NCBI GenBank assembly: GCA_964460465.1
Contig: CAYWSB010000002.1
Span: 1-64,000 of the forward strand
DNA length: 64,000 bases
Source of the DNA: SLRI01 sp964460465
GTDB taxonomy: Bacteria > Pseudomonadota > Alphaproteobacteria > Geminicoccales > Geminicoccaceae
Reading direction: 5' to 3'
Positions 35,570 to 43,242 of the stretch are shown in pieces. The position numbers were made by a program, and so were the translations under genes. Positions within the stretch are counted from its first letter, which is position 1. Every line of letters starts with the position of its first letter. The notes beneath the pieces are model-generated. The model was not told the DNA's origin and did no database searches. It was given only the letters and a program-made list of their open reading frames with translations.

Positions 35570-35915
35570 CGTAGGCCGGGCGGCTCGAGCGGGCCGCGGT
35601 CCAGAGCGCCGCCAGCGTGGCGATGGCGCAGAGGAGGAAACCGATCGACTCGCGCGCCTCCTCGACGTGGATCCAGTCGCGCCCGATCGTCGGCGCCAGC
35701 CAGATAAAGCCAGCGGCGAAGAAGGCCAAGCTGAGCCAGGCGCCGAAGCGCACCGGCGGGCGCACCGAGAAGCGGTCGGGGGCGAGCGCCGCGATCGCCG
35801 GCCACAGTGCACCCAGGAGATAGATCGGCATCCAGATATGCGGATCGGGATCGTCGATCTGCAGATAGGCGAAGAAGATCAAGCCGACCGCCAGGACGCC
35901 GCAGAGCCAGCGCAT
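35562..35915 (-). CDS. TMEM220-like small membrane protein
   Basis: Protein of 117 aa with four predicted membrane helices: VLAVGLIFFAYLQI, IWMPIYLLGALWPAIAAL, AWLSLAFFAAGFIWLA and ESIGFLLCAIATLAALWTA. The pattern YLQIDDPDPHIWMPIY near the N-terminus is the hallmark of the transmembrane 220 family, whose function is not known. It is convergent with and overlaps eboB. The upstream 83 bp must hold its promoter. Confidence 0.75.
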   Translation of the reverse strand: MRWLCGVLAVGLIFFAYLQIDDPDPHIWMPIYLLGALWPAIAALAPDRFSVRPPVRFGAWLSLAFFAAGFIWLAPTIGRDWIHVEEARESIGFLLCAIATLAALWTAARSSRPAYAS

Positions 35916-35998
35916 TCAAGCCCTCCCGTGCCATCATTCGCGACGTAGCAAGGAAGCAGCCCCTTGTCGACTGCGGTGCCCGACGCTTGCCCAGCCAC

Positions 35999-36604
35999 CT
36001 ACCGTCCGGCCAGTCGCGTGTGCCCTCCGGCATGGTCGAGCACCACGCGATGGAGTGCCAGGAACCGGTCGTAGGCACGAGCGATCACCGTCTCCGGCGT
36101 CTCGGTCTCGATCGGCCGGACATCCTCCCAGCGGATCAGCCAGGCCGGCCGGCGGAGCTCGCACGACACCTCGTGCTCGACCCCGGCCTCGTCGAGGACG
36201 TCGGCCGGAATGCCGGCGCGGGCGACGATGTCGTCGAGTGCGGTCCTGGCGACGGCGTTGCCGGCGATCAAGCGCTCGGCCCCGGGCGCCCCGTCGACCG
36301 GCAGGTAGTAGCCCTCGATCGCCATGCCCTTGTAGGGCACGACGAAGATGACCTCTAGCGGCAGGCCGGCACCCTGGTCGAGGGCGAGCCCGGCGGCGGT
36401 GCGCAACTCGTCGCACAGCGCCACGAGGTCGGTCGACCCGGGCACGTGGGGCGTAATCGCGATCGCCATCACCACACCGGCTTCGCGCGTGGCCTCGAGA
36501 TGGAGCGGATGGCCGGGCAGCAGATCGACGTCGAGCCCGGGCCCACTGGCCGATGCGGGCAGTGCCGCCATGGCTGCGATGCAGCCGAGCGCAAAAATCC
36601 TCAC
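35999..36604 (-). CDS. secreted protein of unknown function
   Basis: Protein of about 201 aa. I set the start at GTG 36604 because AGGAGGAA lies just upstream (minus strand, 36610-36617) and a signal peptide then begins at once (RIFALGCIAAMAALPASASG). The mature part is acidic with no cofactor motif; IFVVPYKGMAIEGYYLPVDG and RRPAWLIRWEDVRPIE are the most structured pieces. A longer frame to 36724 exists but adds arginine/glycine-rich text. I do not recognise a family. It is divergent from the Crp-type regulator, with 279 bp between. Confidence 0.6.
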   Translation of the reverse strand: MRIFALGCIAAMAALPASASGPGLDVDLLPGHPLHLEATREAGVVMAIAITPHVPGSTDLVALCDELRTAAGLALDQGAGLPLEVIFVVPYKGMAIEGYYLPVDGAPGAERLIAGNAVARTALDDIVARAGIPADVLDEAGVEHEVSCELRRPAWLIRWEDVRPIETETPETVIARAYDRFLALHRVVLDHAGGHTRLAGR

Positions 36605-36883
36605 GGGCGTTCCTCCTGGAAGGCCCCAGCCTGCCGGCGGGGGCCGATAGATGCTGGCGGCTCCCCCATGCTTACGCCCAGAGGATAGGCAGACGAACGA
36701 GCGTCGATCTGTTCGGTGCCGCACAGAGACGGTAGCTTACCCGCAGTAATCTCGTCGTGCCGTCGTCGACGGCCCGCCGCGTGGAGTGCCGGTGGGCTCG
36801 GCACCGCCGCCGTGGCATGCTCGATGGGGTGTGCCCGGCGCCATTGGATCTGCTAGGGCGCTCCTTTACCGGAAAGGTCGGCG

Positions 36884-37612
36884 ATGCTGGATGGCGCAGT
36901 GTCGACCAGCCCTCGGCCCAACAGATTGCTCGCCTCGTTGCCTGCCCGTGCGCGGCAACGCTTGTGGCCGTGCCTCGAAGCCTGCCATCTGCCCTCGGGG
37001 TGGTGCATCGGCGAGGCGGGCAATCCGCTGTCCCACCTCCACTTTCCGATGGAGGCGATCGTCGCGCGAAGCTGTGCGACGGCCAACGGCCATTCGGTTG
37101 CTGTCGGCCTTGTCGGGGCGGAGGGCGTTCTCGGCCTGTCGCTCTTCCTCGGTGGCGGAGTCATGCCGTACGACAACACCGTGCTGGTGGCCAGGACCGC
37201 GCTCCGGCTGAAGGCGCCGGCGATGCTGGACGAGTTCCGTCGCGGCGGCGCCTTCCAGGCGGCACTCCTGCGCTACACCCAGGTGGTGTTGACGGAGATC
37301 GCGCTGGCCGTCGCGTGCAGCCGCCTGCATCCCCTCGAGCAGCGCCTCGGCCGCTGGCTCCTGCAGGTCGAGGATCGTGCCGGTGCCGGCGTGCTACACA
37401 TGACCCACGAGTTGCTGGCCCGCGATCTCGGCGTGCGGCGCGAGGGCGTCAGCACGGCCGCCTATCACCTGCGCGAGTCCGGCCTCATCGACTATCATCG
37501 GGGTCACATCACGATCGCCGATCGCCGACGTCTCGAGGCTGCGACTTGCGAGTGCTATCGGCAGCTCAAGGCCGCGCTTGAGCATCTGCCTGGGCCGGAT
37601 TCGACGGCCTGA
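36884..37612 (+). CDS. Crp/Fnr family transcriptional regulator
   Basis: Regulator of 242 aa. The N-terminal cyclic-nucleotide-binding-like fold (LPSGWCIGEAGNPLSHLHFP) and C-terminal winged helix (LLARDLGVRREGVSTAAYHL) are present. The cAMP-contacting RT pair and the [4Fe-4S] cysteine set of Fnr are missing, so the effector is unknown. The N-terminal sequence VAVGLVGAEGVLGLSLFLGG matches a subgroup of stress-type Crp proteins. GGAAAGG at 36871-36877 serves ATG 36884. It ends convergent with the small secreted-protein gene. Confidence 0.8.
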   Translation: MLDGAVSTSPRPNRLLASLPARARQRLWPCLEACHLPSGWCIGEAGNPLSHLHFPMEAIVARSCATANGHSVAVGLVGAEGVLGLSLFLGGGVMPYDNTVLVARTALRLKAPAMLDEFRRGGAFQAALLRYTQVVLTEIALAVACSRLHPLEQRLGRWLLQVEDRAGAGVLHMTHELLARDLGVRREGVSTAAYHLRESGLIDYHRGHITIADRRRLEAATCECYRQLKAALEHLPGPDSTA

Positions 37613-37625
37613 GCCCCTTGCGGCT

Positions 37626-37659
37626 CCCCGGCCTGCCCTCGCCGCGAGCGCTCGCCGGG
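37626..37659. terminator. candidate terminator between convergent genes
   Basis: Nested palindromes: CCCGGC (37627-37632) with GCCGGG (37654-37659), and inside them the perfect 12-bp palindrome GCGAGCGCTCGC at 37644-37655. The region lies between the Crp-type gene and the convergent small secreted-protein gene. T-runs are absent. Confidence 0.3.
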
Positions 37660-37667
37660 CCGAGGTG

Positions 37668-38129
37668 CTAAGAGGGGCGGCAGACCGGGAGGAACCGGTC
37701 GGTAAGGGCCGCGATCTGCCACCCGTTCAACTCCTGATAGGCGCGGATGCGGCGGTCCTCGTCGCGGGCGAAGACCTCGAGATAGAGGTCGGGCATGGCC
37801 GCCACGCTGAAGCTCTTCGGCGCCTTGGGGAAGTATTGGAGCGCCACGATGATGGGCTCGCCCAGGTCGCCGTTTCGCTCGGCGAGGCCGGCGCAGGCGG
37901 CCTCGATGACGTGCGTCCAGAGCTCGAAGCCCTCGTGGTCGTAGACGTAGATGCGCTTGCGCATGGCGACGCCGCGGTGCGGGTCGACGCTCTCCAGCGT
38001 GCTGCGCAGCACGCCTTCGACTGCGGGCATCCGGGTGACGTAGGCGAACTCGCTTTCGTTGCTGGTGGCGGCCGAGGCCGCGCCAGCCGTGAGCCAGACG
38101 AGCACTGCCGCGATGATGCCGATCCGCAA
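37668..38129 (-). CDS. small secreted protein of unknown function
   Basis: Protein of about 153 aa. I prefer the TTG at 38129 because GAAGGG lies upstream and the protein then begins with a signal peptide (RIGIIAAVLVWLTAGAASA); a longer frame starts at 38192. Mature part: RKRIYVYDHEGFELWTHVIE, LQYFPKAPKSFSVAAMPDLY, and one C-terminal cysteine. No family recognised. It is divergent from the PQQ-type dehydrogenase gene with 207 bp between, so it may belong to that periplasmic oxidation unit. Confidence 0.6.
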   Translation of the reverse strand: MRIGIIAAVLVWLTAGAASAATSNESEFAYVTRMPAVEGVLRSTLESVDPHRGVAMRKRIYVYDHEGFELWTHVIEAACAGLAERNGDLGEPIIVALQYFPKAPKSFSVAAMPDLYLEVFARDEDRRIRAYQELNGWQIAALTDRFLPVCRPS

Positions 38130-38336
38130 GGCGCTGCCCTTCGTTCCTGCCTGCCGTGCAGCTCGACCTATGTCGCCGGGCACGTCCGGCAAGACGAGGC
38201 GCGAAGCGGGCCGCGCGCGAGTAGCACCGGCCGCCGATAGCGGCTACACTGCGTCGATCGCGTGCGGATTGCGCCGCGATCAAGCACGAAAGGCGGAAGA
38301 CCTTCTCGTGGACCAACGATCAAGGGAAGCTGAACC

Positions 38337-39767
38337 ATGACTGTCGATACGAAGAGGCGCCTCGCGGCGTGCGTGGCGACGCTGGCGTTCGCCCTGCCGG
38401 CCGTTGCCCTGGCCCAGTCGTTGCCCACCTCGCGGGATCAGGTGGCCCATCCGGACGGCACGCTGCCGGGCAATCCCGAGCTGGCGCTGGTCCAGGTGGC
38501 GGACGGTTTCTTCGATCCGGTGAACGTCACCTCGGCCTATGACGGGTCCGGCCGGCTCTTCGTCGTGGAGCGGGTCGGCCGCATCCAGGTCGTCAACGCC
38601 GACGGCAGCGTCAATCCCGAGCCGTTCCTCGACCTCACCACCGTCAACCCGCTCGGCAACATCGTCCAGACCGGCTTCGTCGAGCAGGGTCTCTACTCCG
38701 TGGCGTTCCATCCGGATTTCGCCGAGAACGGCCACTTCTTCGTCCACTACGCCTCGCTGCCGTTCAACGGCGACGGGATGATCGCGCGCATCACGGTCGA
38801 CCCGGACAGCCCGGACATGGTCACCGCCGAGCGGGTGAACGAGACGCTCAAGGTGATCATGCGTATCCCGCAGCCGTACTACAACCACAACGGTGGCGAC
38901 ATCATGTTCGGCCCCGACGGGTATCTCTACATCACCTCCGGCGACGGCGGCTGGGAGGGCGACGTGCTGCAGGTGGGCCAGGACCTCTCGACGCTCCTGG
39001 GCAAGATCCTCAGGATCGACGTCGACGTGCCCGAGGACGCGTTCGTGCCGTACGCCATTCCCGAGGACAATCCGTTCCGCCACGCCACGGCCGAGCGCGA
39101 GATGGTGCTGTTCGGGATCACCGAGGAGGGCTTCGCGCAGATCCGCCCGAACGCCCGGCCGGAGATCTGGCACTGGGGCGTGCGCAACCCCTACAAGATC
39201 GCCTTCGATCCCGAGACCGACGACCTCTGGATCGCCGATGTCGGCCAGAACCACTGGGAGATGATCAACTGGCAGCCGGCGGGTGTGGGCGGGCTGAACT
39301 ACGGTTGGCCGACCCGCAACGGCACGCAGTGCCATCCCCTGACCGGCCCCGACGACGAGTGCGTGCTGATCGGGGCCCTGCCCGTCGCCGAGTACCCGCA
39401 CAACGAGCCCTATCCGGGCGGCTCGACCGACCTGCCGACGGGCTGCTCGGTGCAGGGCTTCGGAGTCGCACGCTATGGCGGGATGGACGGGGTTTTCCTC
39501 TCCGGCGACTGGTGCTCCGGCCGGGTGTTCGGCACGGGCTGGGACGCGGCGGCCGGCAAGTGGGTGCTGCAGTCGCTGCTCCAGACCGACCTGCAGTTCA
39601 CCGCCGGTGGCCGTGACGAGGACGGCACGATCCTGGCCGTCAACTGTAACTGCTTCTACCTTGCCGACCAGGGGCCGATGCAGAACCCGCCCGGTGCCCT
39701 CTGGCGGGTGGTGCCGGCGAGCGAGGTGCCGGAAGGTGCCGTGACGGCGCGCACCCTGCAGAACTGA
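38337..39767 (+). CDS. PQQ-dependent sugar dehydrogenase family protein (GSDH), first copy
   Basis: Periplasmic protein of 476 aa, six-bladed soluble glucose dehydrogenase/sorbosone dehydrogenase fold. Signal peptide about residues 1-26 (AACVATLAFALPAVALAQ). Motifs: GRLFVVERVGRIQVVNADGS, VAFHPDFAENGHFFVHYASL, YNHNGGDIMFGPDGYLYITS with the catalytic-type His, then GDGGWEGD and IWHWGVRNPYKIAFDPETDD. It would oxidise a sugar or alcohol and pass electrons to a cytochrome. ATG 38337 after AAGGGAAG. Substrate unknown. Confidence 0.85.
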   Translation: MTVDTKRRLAACVATLAFALPAVALAQSLPTSRDQVAHPDGTLPGNPELALVQVADGFFDPVNVTSAYDGSGRLFVVERVGRIQVVNADGSVNPEPFLDLTTVNPLGNIVQTGFVEQGLYSVAFHPDFAENGHFFVHYASLPFNGDGMIARITVDPDSPDMVTAERVNETLKVIMRIPQPYYNHNGGDIMFGPDGYLYITSGDGGWEGDVLQVGQDLSTLLGKILRIDVDVPEDAFVPYAIPEDNPFRHATAEREMVLFGITEEGFAQIRPNARPEIWHWGVRNPYKIAFDPETDDLWIADVGQNHWEMINWQPAGVGGLNYGWPTRNGTQCHPLTGPDDECVLIGALPVAEYPHNEPYPGGSTDLPTGCSVQGFGVARYGGMDGVFLSGDWCSGRVFGTGWDAAAGKWVLQSLLQTDLQFTAGGRDEDGTILAVNCNCFYLADQGPMQNPPGALWRVVPASEVPEGAVTARTLQN

Positions 39768-39781
39768 CCGGCCATCGATCG

Positions 39782-39809
39782 GCCGCCGCCGCGTCGGCGC
39801 GGCGGCGGC
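39782..39809 (+). terminator. perfect 12-bp hairpin with TCGG loop
   Basis: GCCGCCGCCGCG (39782-39793) pairs without mismatch with CGCGGCGGCGGC (39798-39809) around a 4-nt loop TCGG. It lies in the 74 bp between the dehydrogenase and the cytochrome gene and is followed by GCCCTTCTC. It is probably a strong transcription or mRNA-decay barrier that separates the dehydrogenase level from that of the cytochrome. Confidence 0.5.
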
Positions 39810-39841
39810 GCCCTTCTCGACGCAGAGCAAAGTCGCCTGCC

Positions 39842-40303
39842 ATGCCCCGATCCCCCGCTGCGATCGCCATGCTTGCCGCACCGCTGGTCGCCGTCCTGGC
39901 CGTCTCCGCACCGGCCCAGGACACCCTGACGTTCCGCCACGTGTTCGACAATTCGCCCCTGGCCGTGGCCACCCCACGTGCTGGCGAGACCTTCAGCGAC
40001 GCCGTCCAGGTCTTCCATGCCACCGGCGAGAACCCGTATCGCGGCGACGCCGCGGCCGCGGCCGCGGGCAAGCGGCTCTACGCCCGCTGGTGCCAGGCGT
40101 GCCACATGCCCGACGGCAGCGGCCGCATCGGTCCGTCGCTGATCGATGGCACCTACCGGTACGACCGGGTGGCGACGGACAAGGGCTTCTTCGAGGTGAC
40201 CTACGGGGGTGCCGCCGGGGCGATGCAGTCGTTTGCCGGGCGCATTGACCAGGACGATCTGTTGAAGCTCATGGCCTACGTTGCGACTCTGAAGCGCGAT
40301 TGA
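39842..40303 (+). CDS. cytochrome c, cL-like electron acceptor of a quinoprotein dehydrogenase
   Basis: Periplasmic c-type cytochrome of 153 aa with signal peptide (AMLAAPLVAVLAVSAPA). Haem site CQACH at about residue 84-88. The surrounding text, FHATGENPYRGD, KRLYARWCQACHMPDGSGRI, TDKGFFEVTYGGAAGAMQSF, follows the pattern of cytochrome cL (MxaG/XoxG), the acceptor of PQQ methanol dehydrogenases; GAMQSF supplies the likely Met ligand. No methanol dehydrogenase is seen in this window, so its partner is probably one of the adjacent sugar dehydrogenases. Confidence 0.85.
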   Translation: MPRSPAAIAMLAAPLVAVLAVSAPAQDTLTFRHVFDNSPLAVATPRAGETFSDAVQVFHATGENPYRGDAAAAAAGKRLYARWCQACHMPDGSGRIGPSLIDGTYRYDRVATDKGFFEVTYGGAAGAMQSFAGRIDQDDLLKLMAYVATLKRD

Positions 40304-40419
40304 GCGCGCCCTCGGCGTCTCGGCACTCTGGACAATGCGGCCGCCCAGGGCTAGCCTGTAGAACACGCCGCGATCGTGCAAAACGCGGTGCAAATCAAAC
40401 CCCCGGAGGCTTACCAACA

Positions 40420-41682
40420 ATGATGCGAAGCATCCTTCTCGCCACGGCTGCCGTGGTGGCGTTCACCGCTGCGAGTGCGTCGGCCGAAGTGAATGTCAAG
40501 CTGGAGCCCTTCGTGACCGGCGTGAACGCGCCGATGGCGATGGTCCAGGTGGACGACAGTACGTTCTGGGTGCTGGAGCAGGACGGCCGCCTGCGCCGGG
40601 TGGTCGACGGCCAGTTGCAGGGCGTCCCGGTGCTCGACCTGCGCAGCAAGATCGTGACCCAGTGGCACGACTTCGACGAGCGCGGCACGCTCGGGCTGGC
40701 GCTGCATCCGGACTTCGCCAACAACGGCCTGTTCTACGTCGCCTACAGCGCGCCAATCGACTTCCAGGGCGATCTCGCCAAGCAGTTCTGGTGGTCGCAT
40801 ACCAACATCGTCTCCGAGTTCCGTCTGTCCGAGGACGACCCGGACGTCGCCGACCCGGCCTACGAGCGCATCGTCAGCCGCATCGACTGGCCGCAGTTCA
40901 ACCACAACGGCCACTGGATCGGCTTCGGTCCCGATGGCATGCTCTACATCTCCACCGGTGACGGCGGCTATGCCAACGACTGGGGCATCGGCCACAACGT
41001 CACCATCGGCAACGGCCAGGATCTCACGGTGCCGCACGGCAAGATCCTGCGCATCAACGTCGACGGCGAGATCGACGACAACCCCGACCTCGGCGCCGAG
41101 GCGCTGCCCGAGATCTGGGCCTACGGCCTGCGCAATCCCTGGCGCTGCTCGTTCGACATGGGCGGCAACGGCGACCTGATCTGCGGCGACGTGCAGCAGA
41201 ACAGCTTCGAGGAGGTCAGCGTCATCTCCGCCGGCGACAATCTCGGCTGGCGCGTGATGGAAGCCTCGCACTGCTTCGACTACACCGAGCCCGACAACCA
41301 CCCGGCCGACTGCGACAAGACCGGGCTGCGGATGCCGGTCCTCGAGTACAAGAACTGCACGGCACAGCCCGACGGCTGCATGGGCATCTCGGTGACCGGT
41401 GGCTACGTCTATCGCGGGCCGAGCGAGGCGTGGCAGGGCAAGTACATCTTCGGCGACTGGTCGAAGTCGTTCGGCGAGATGGACGGCCAGATCTTCGTCG
41501 CCGATGCCGAGGGCGACAACTGGGACTTCGAGGTGGCCAACGTCACCAACATGGAGGGCAACCTGCCCTACATCCTGGCCTTCGCCCAGGACAACGCCGG
41601 TGAGGTCTATGCGTTGACCTCGATCACCACGGGCCCGAACGGCAAGCTGGACACGATCTACAAGATTGTGCCCGCCGACTGA
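40420..41682 (+). CDS. PQQ-dependent sugar dehydrogenase family protein (GSDH), second copy
   Basis: Second periplasmic dehydrogenase, 420 aa, same fold as the protein at 38337. Signal peptide SILLATAAVVAFTAASASA, GGAGG at 40405-40409 serves ATG 40420. Motifs: FWVLEQDGRLRRVVDGQLQG, LGLALHPDFANNGLFYVAYS, FNHNGHWIGFGPDGMLYIST, EIWAYGLRNPWRCSFDMGGN. The two copies are diverged, so they likely differ in substrate rather than being a recent duplication. Three extra cysteine pairs in CFDYTEPDNHPADCD and CTAQPDGC suggest disulfides. Confidence 0.85.
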   Translation: MMRSILLATAAVVAFTAASASAEVNVKLEPFVTGVNAPMAMVQVDDSTFWVLEQDGRLRRVVDGQLQGVPVLDLRSKIVTQWHDFDERGTLGLALHPDFANNGLFYVAYSAPIDFQGDLAKQFWWSHTNIVSEFRLSEDDPDVADPAYERIVSRIDWPQFNHNGHWIGFGPDGMLYISTGDGGYANDWGIGHNVTIGNGQDLTVPHGKILRINVDGEIDDNPDLGAEALPEIWAYGLRNPWRCSFDMGGNGDLICGDVQQNSFEEVSVISAGDNLGWRVMEASHCFDYTEPDNHPADCDKTGLRMPVLEYKNCTAQPDGCMGISVTGGYVYRGPSEAWQGKYIFGDWSKSFGEMDGQIFVADAEGDNWDFEVANVTNMEGNLPYILAFAQDNAGEVYALTSITTGPNGKLDTIYKIVPAD

Positions 41683-41697
41683 GCCCATGCGGGTCGA

Positions 41698-41726
41698 CGC
41701 GGGTGGCTCCGTCCCGGGCACCCGCG
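41698..41726 (+). terminator. hairpin after second dehydrogenase gene
   Basis: CGCGGGTG (41698-41705) pairs with CACCCGCG (41719-41726), an 8-bp stem with 13-nt loop, 16 bp after the stop codon. No T-run; a weak or Rho-aided terminator, or a readthrough brake before the next cytochrome gene. Confidence 0.35.
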
Positions 41727-41828
41727 CCGGCCCGTTCCGACAAGGGTGGCCTCGGTGACGCGAGTCGCCGGGGTCGCTCGTCGTTTCGTCCCCAAAGTGG
41801 AGTGTTGGTGTTGGCAAGGCAGGTGACG

Positions 41829-42203
41829 ATGCCGGCGCGTGTTCCGGTATTCGTGTTGACTTTGGTAATCTTGTGTCTCGCCGGGTTCCCGGCGAATGCT
41901 CAGCGGCTGAAGGATGCGAGCGGGCGCAACCCGATCCCGGAGATGCCGGCGGACCATCTGGAAAGCACCGCGGTAATCGCCGAAGGGCAGGTAATCTGGC
42001 AGGACCAGTGCGCGCACTGCCACGGCGCGAAGGCGTATCCGGGCAAGGCGCCGAAGCTCACGCCGCGCCGCTATACCCCGGCCTTCGTCTACGACCGCGT
42101 GACCTACGGCTTTCGCAAGATGCCGCCGTGGGAGGACGTCTATAGCGAGGACGAGCGCATCGCCCTCGTCGCCTGGATCATGAGTCGCAGTTTTTCGCCC
42201 TGA
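41829..42203 (+). CDS. small periplasmic cytochrome c
   Basis: Class-I cytochrome c of about 124 aa. Signal peptide from ATG 41829 (ARVPVFVLTLVILCLAGFPA); the frame is open back to 41703 but that part looks like shadow. Haem site CAHCH, and Met in FRKMPPWEDVYSEDERIALV. The likely role is to carry electrons from the PQQ dehydrogenases toward the oxidase. It ends the unit; the cupin gene is convergent. Confidence 0.8.
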   Translation: MPARVPVFVLTLVILCLAGFPANAQRLKDASGRNPIPEMPADHLESTAVIAEGQVIWQDQCAHCHGAKAYPGKAPKLTPRRYTPAFVYDRVTYGFRKMPPWEDVYSEDERIALVAWIMSRSFSP

Positions 42204-42213
42204 GGACCGGCCC

Positions 42214-42241
42214 GGCGGGCGCGAGCCTGGTCCGGCCCGCC
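42214..42241. terminator. candidate bidirectional terminator
   Basis: GGCGGGC (42214-42220) and GCCCGCC (42235-42241) form a 7-bp stem with 14-nt loop between the cytochrome gene and the convergent cupin gene. Weak on its own, but its position fits. Confidence 0.35.
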
Positions 42242-42277
42242 CCCGGATAGCGTCGATCCGCCCCCGGTTCTGTGCTG

Positions 42278-42679
42278 TCAGGCGGGTGCGACGACGCTGG
42301 CCGGCCAGCGGCCGTTCACTGCGTAGCACTCGTCCGGCCCCGGCCAGGGCGGCATCGTGACGCCGACCGCGGCGAGCGGCTCGTCGCTGTCGCTGCGGAA
42401 CTGGAAATGCGTGTCGGCGGGGATGGTGAGCGAGACGCCGGCGAACAGGTCGACCACTTCCTCGACGTCGCCGGCCCGGCGCCACATCCGCCCGCGGCCG
42501 CCGGTGACGAACCAGATCTCCTCGATCGTCCGGTGCGCCACCGCCCTCGACACCTGCCGCGGCGCGAGGGTGAAGTGCGCCATGCTGCCCCGTTCGAGCT
42601 GGAGCAGGATGCGCACCTCCGAGCCGTCGGGTGCCACGACATCGGCCGCGGCCGGCAGAATCCGAGTGGCGAAGGGCAT
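42278..42679 (-). CDS. cupin domain protein
   Basis: Single-domain cupin of about 133 aa from ATG 42679 (AAAGGA upstream). Cupin motif 1 is weakly seen as VAHRTIEEIWFVTGGRGRMW, which has His and Glu for a metal, and motif 2 as IPADTHFQFRS. No fused DNA-binding domain, so it is a small enzyme or binding protein rather than a regulator. The role is unknown; it is convergent with the cytochrome gene. Confidence 0.75.
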   Translation of the reverse strand: MPFATRILPAAADVVAPDGSEVRILLQLERGSMAHFTLAPRQVSRAVAHRTIEEIWFVTGGRGRMWRRAGDVEEVVDLFAGVSLTIPADTHFQFRSDSDEPLAAVGVTMPPWPGPDECYAVNGRWPASVVAPA

Positions 42680-43242
42680 GAACGGGTCCTTTCGTCGTGC
42701 GGGTCGGGAAGGTGATGCGGCGGCGGTCGCGCCGTTTTGCACCGGATTGCGATCGCTCGCCAGAGTGACCCGGCGAGTTGTCGCCGTTCGGGGACCACCA
42801 GGATCGTTAGTCTCGCATCGTCGGTTGCATTGCCCCGGGAACGGTGACACCAGGCTTTTGTAAGATTGCAACCACTTGGGTTGTTCAAGCCGACCTTGTC
42901 GCACGCCATTTTCTTGAAATCTTCGTAGGCATTGAAGCGAAAGTGGACCAGCAAGAAACAATAATGTATAAATGGGAGGTCATGGCTGTCACGTCGGCAT
43001 CGCCCGATGTCAGGCTGCGCGGTTGCGTGCTGTCGGTTGCAGGTGTTCGGATTCGCATGTCGTCAAGCAGACGCGGCTGCGTGCAAAAGAAATTCTGGGC
43101 AGGTCGCCGGGCCGGAAATATGCCGGCATGGTTGGCCAAATAACTTGAGCCGAGCGGGTGGCGCAGGCGCTCTCGACGAGCGCGGCGTGATTGCGCGCCG
43201 AAGGCAGCCGGTCTGTCGACGTCACCAAGGAGGACAGGTGCG
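42680..43242. other. AT-richer intergenic stretch without supported gene
   Basis: About 560 bp upstream of the protease gene. The stretch 42860-42980 is distinctly AT-richer than its surroundings (for instance ATTTTCTTGAAATCTTCG and ACAATAATGTATAAATGGG) and may hold the protease promoter. Near 43080-43143 one frame reads RLRAKEILGRSPGRKYAGMV, protein-like but too short to assign. AAGGAGG at 43227-43233 is the ribosome binding site of the protease. Confidence 0.5.

Noticed and set aside
40329..40357. TGGACA and TAGCCT 17 bp apart upstream of the second PQQ dehydrogenase as a promoter
   Set aside because: The -10 keeps only three consensus bases; too weak to list as a promoter.
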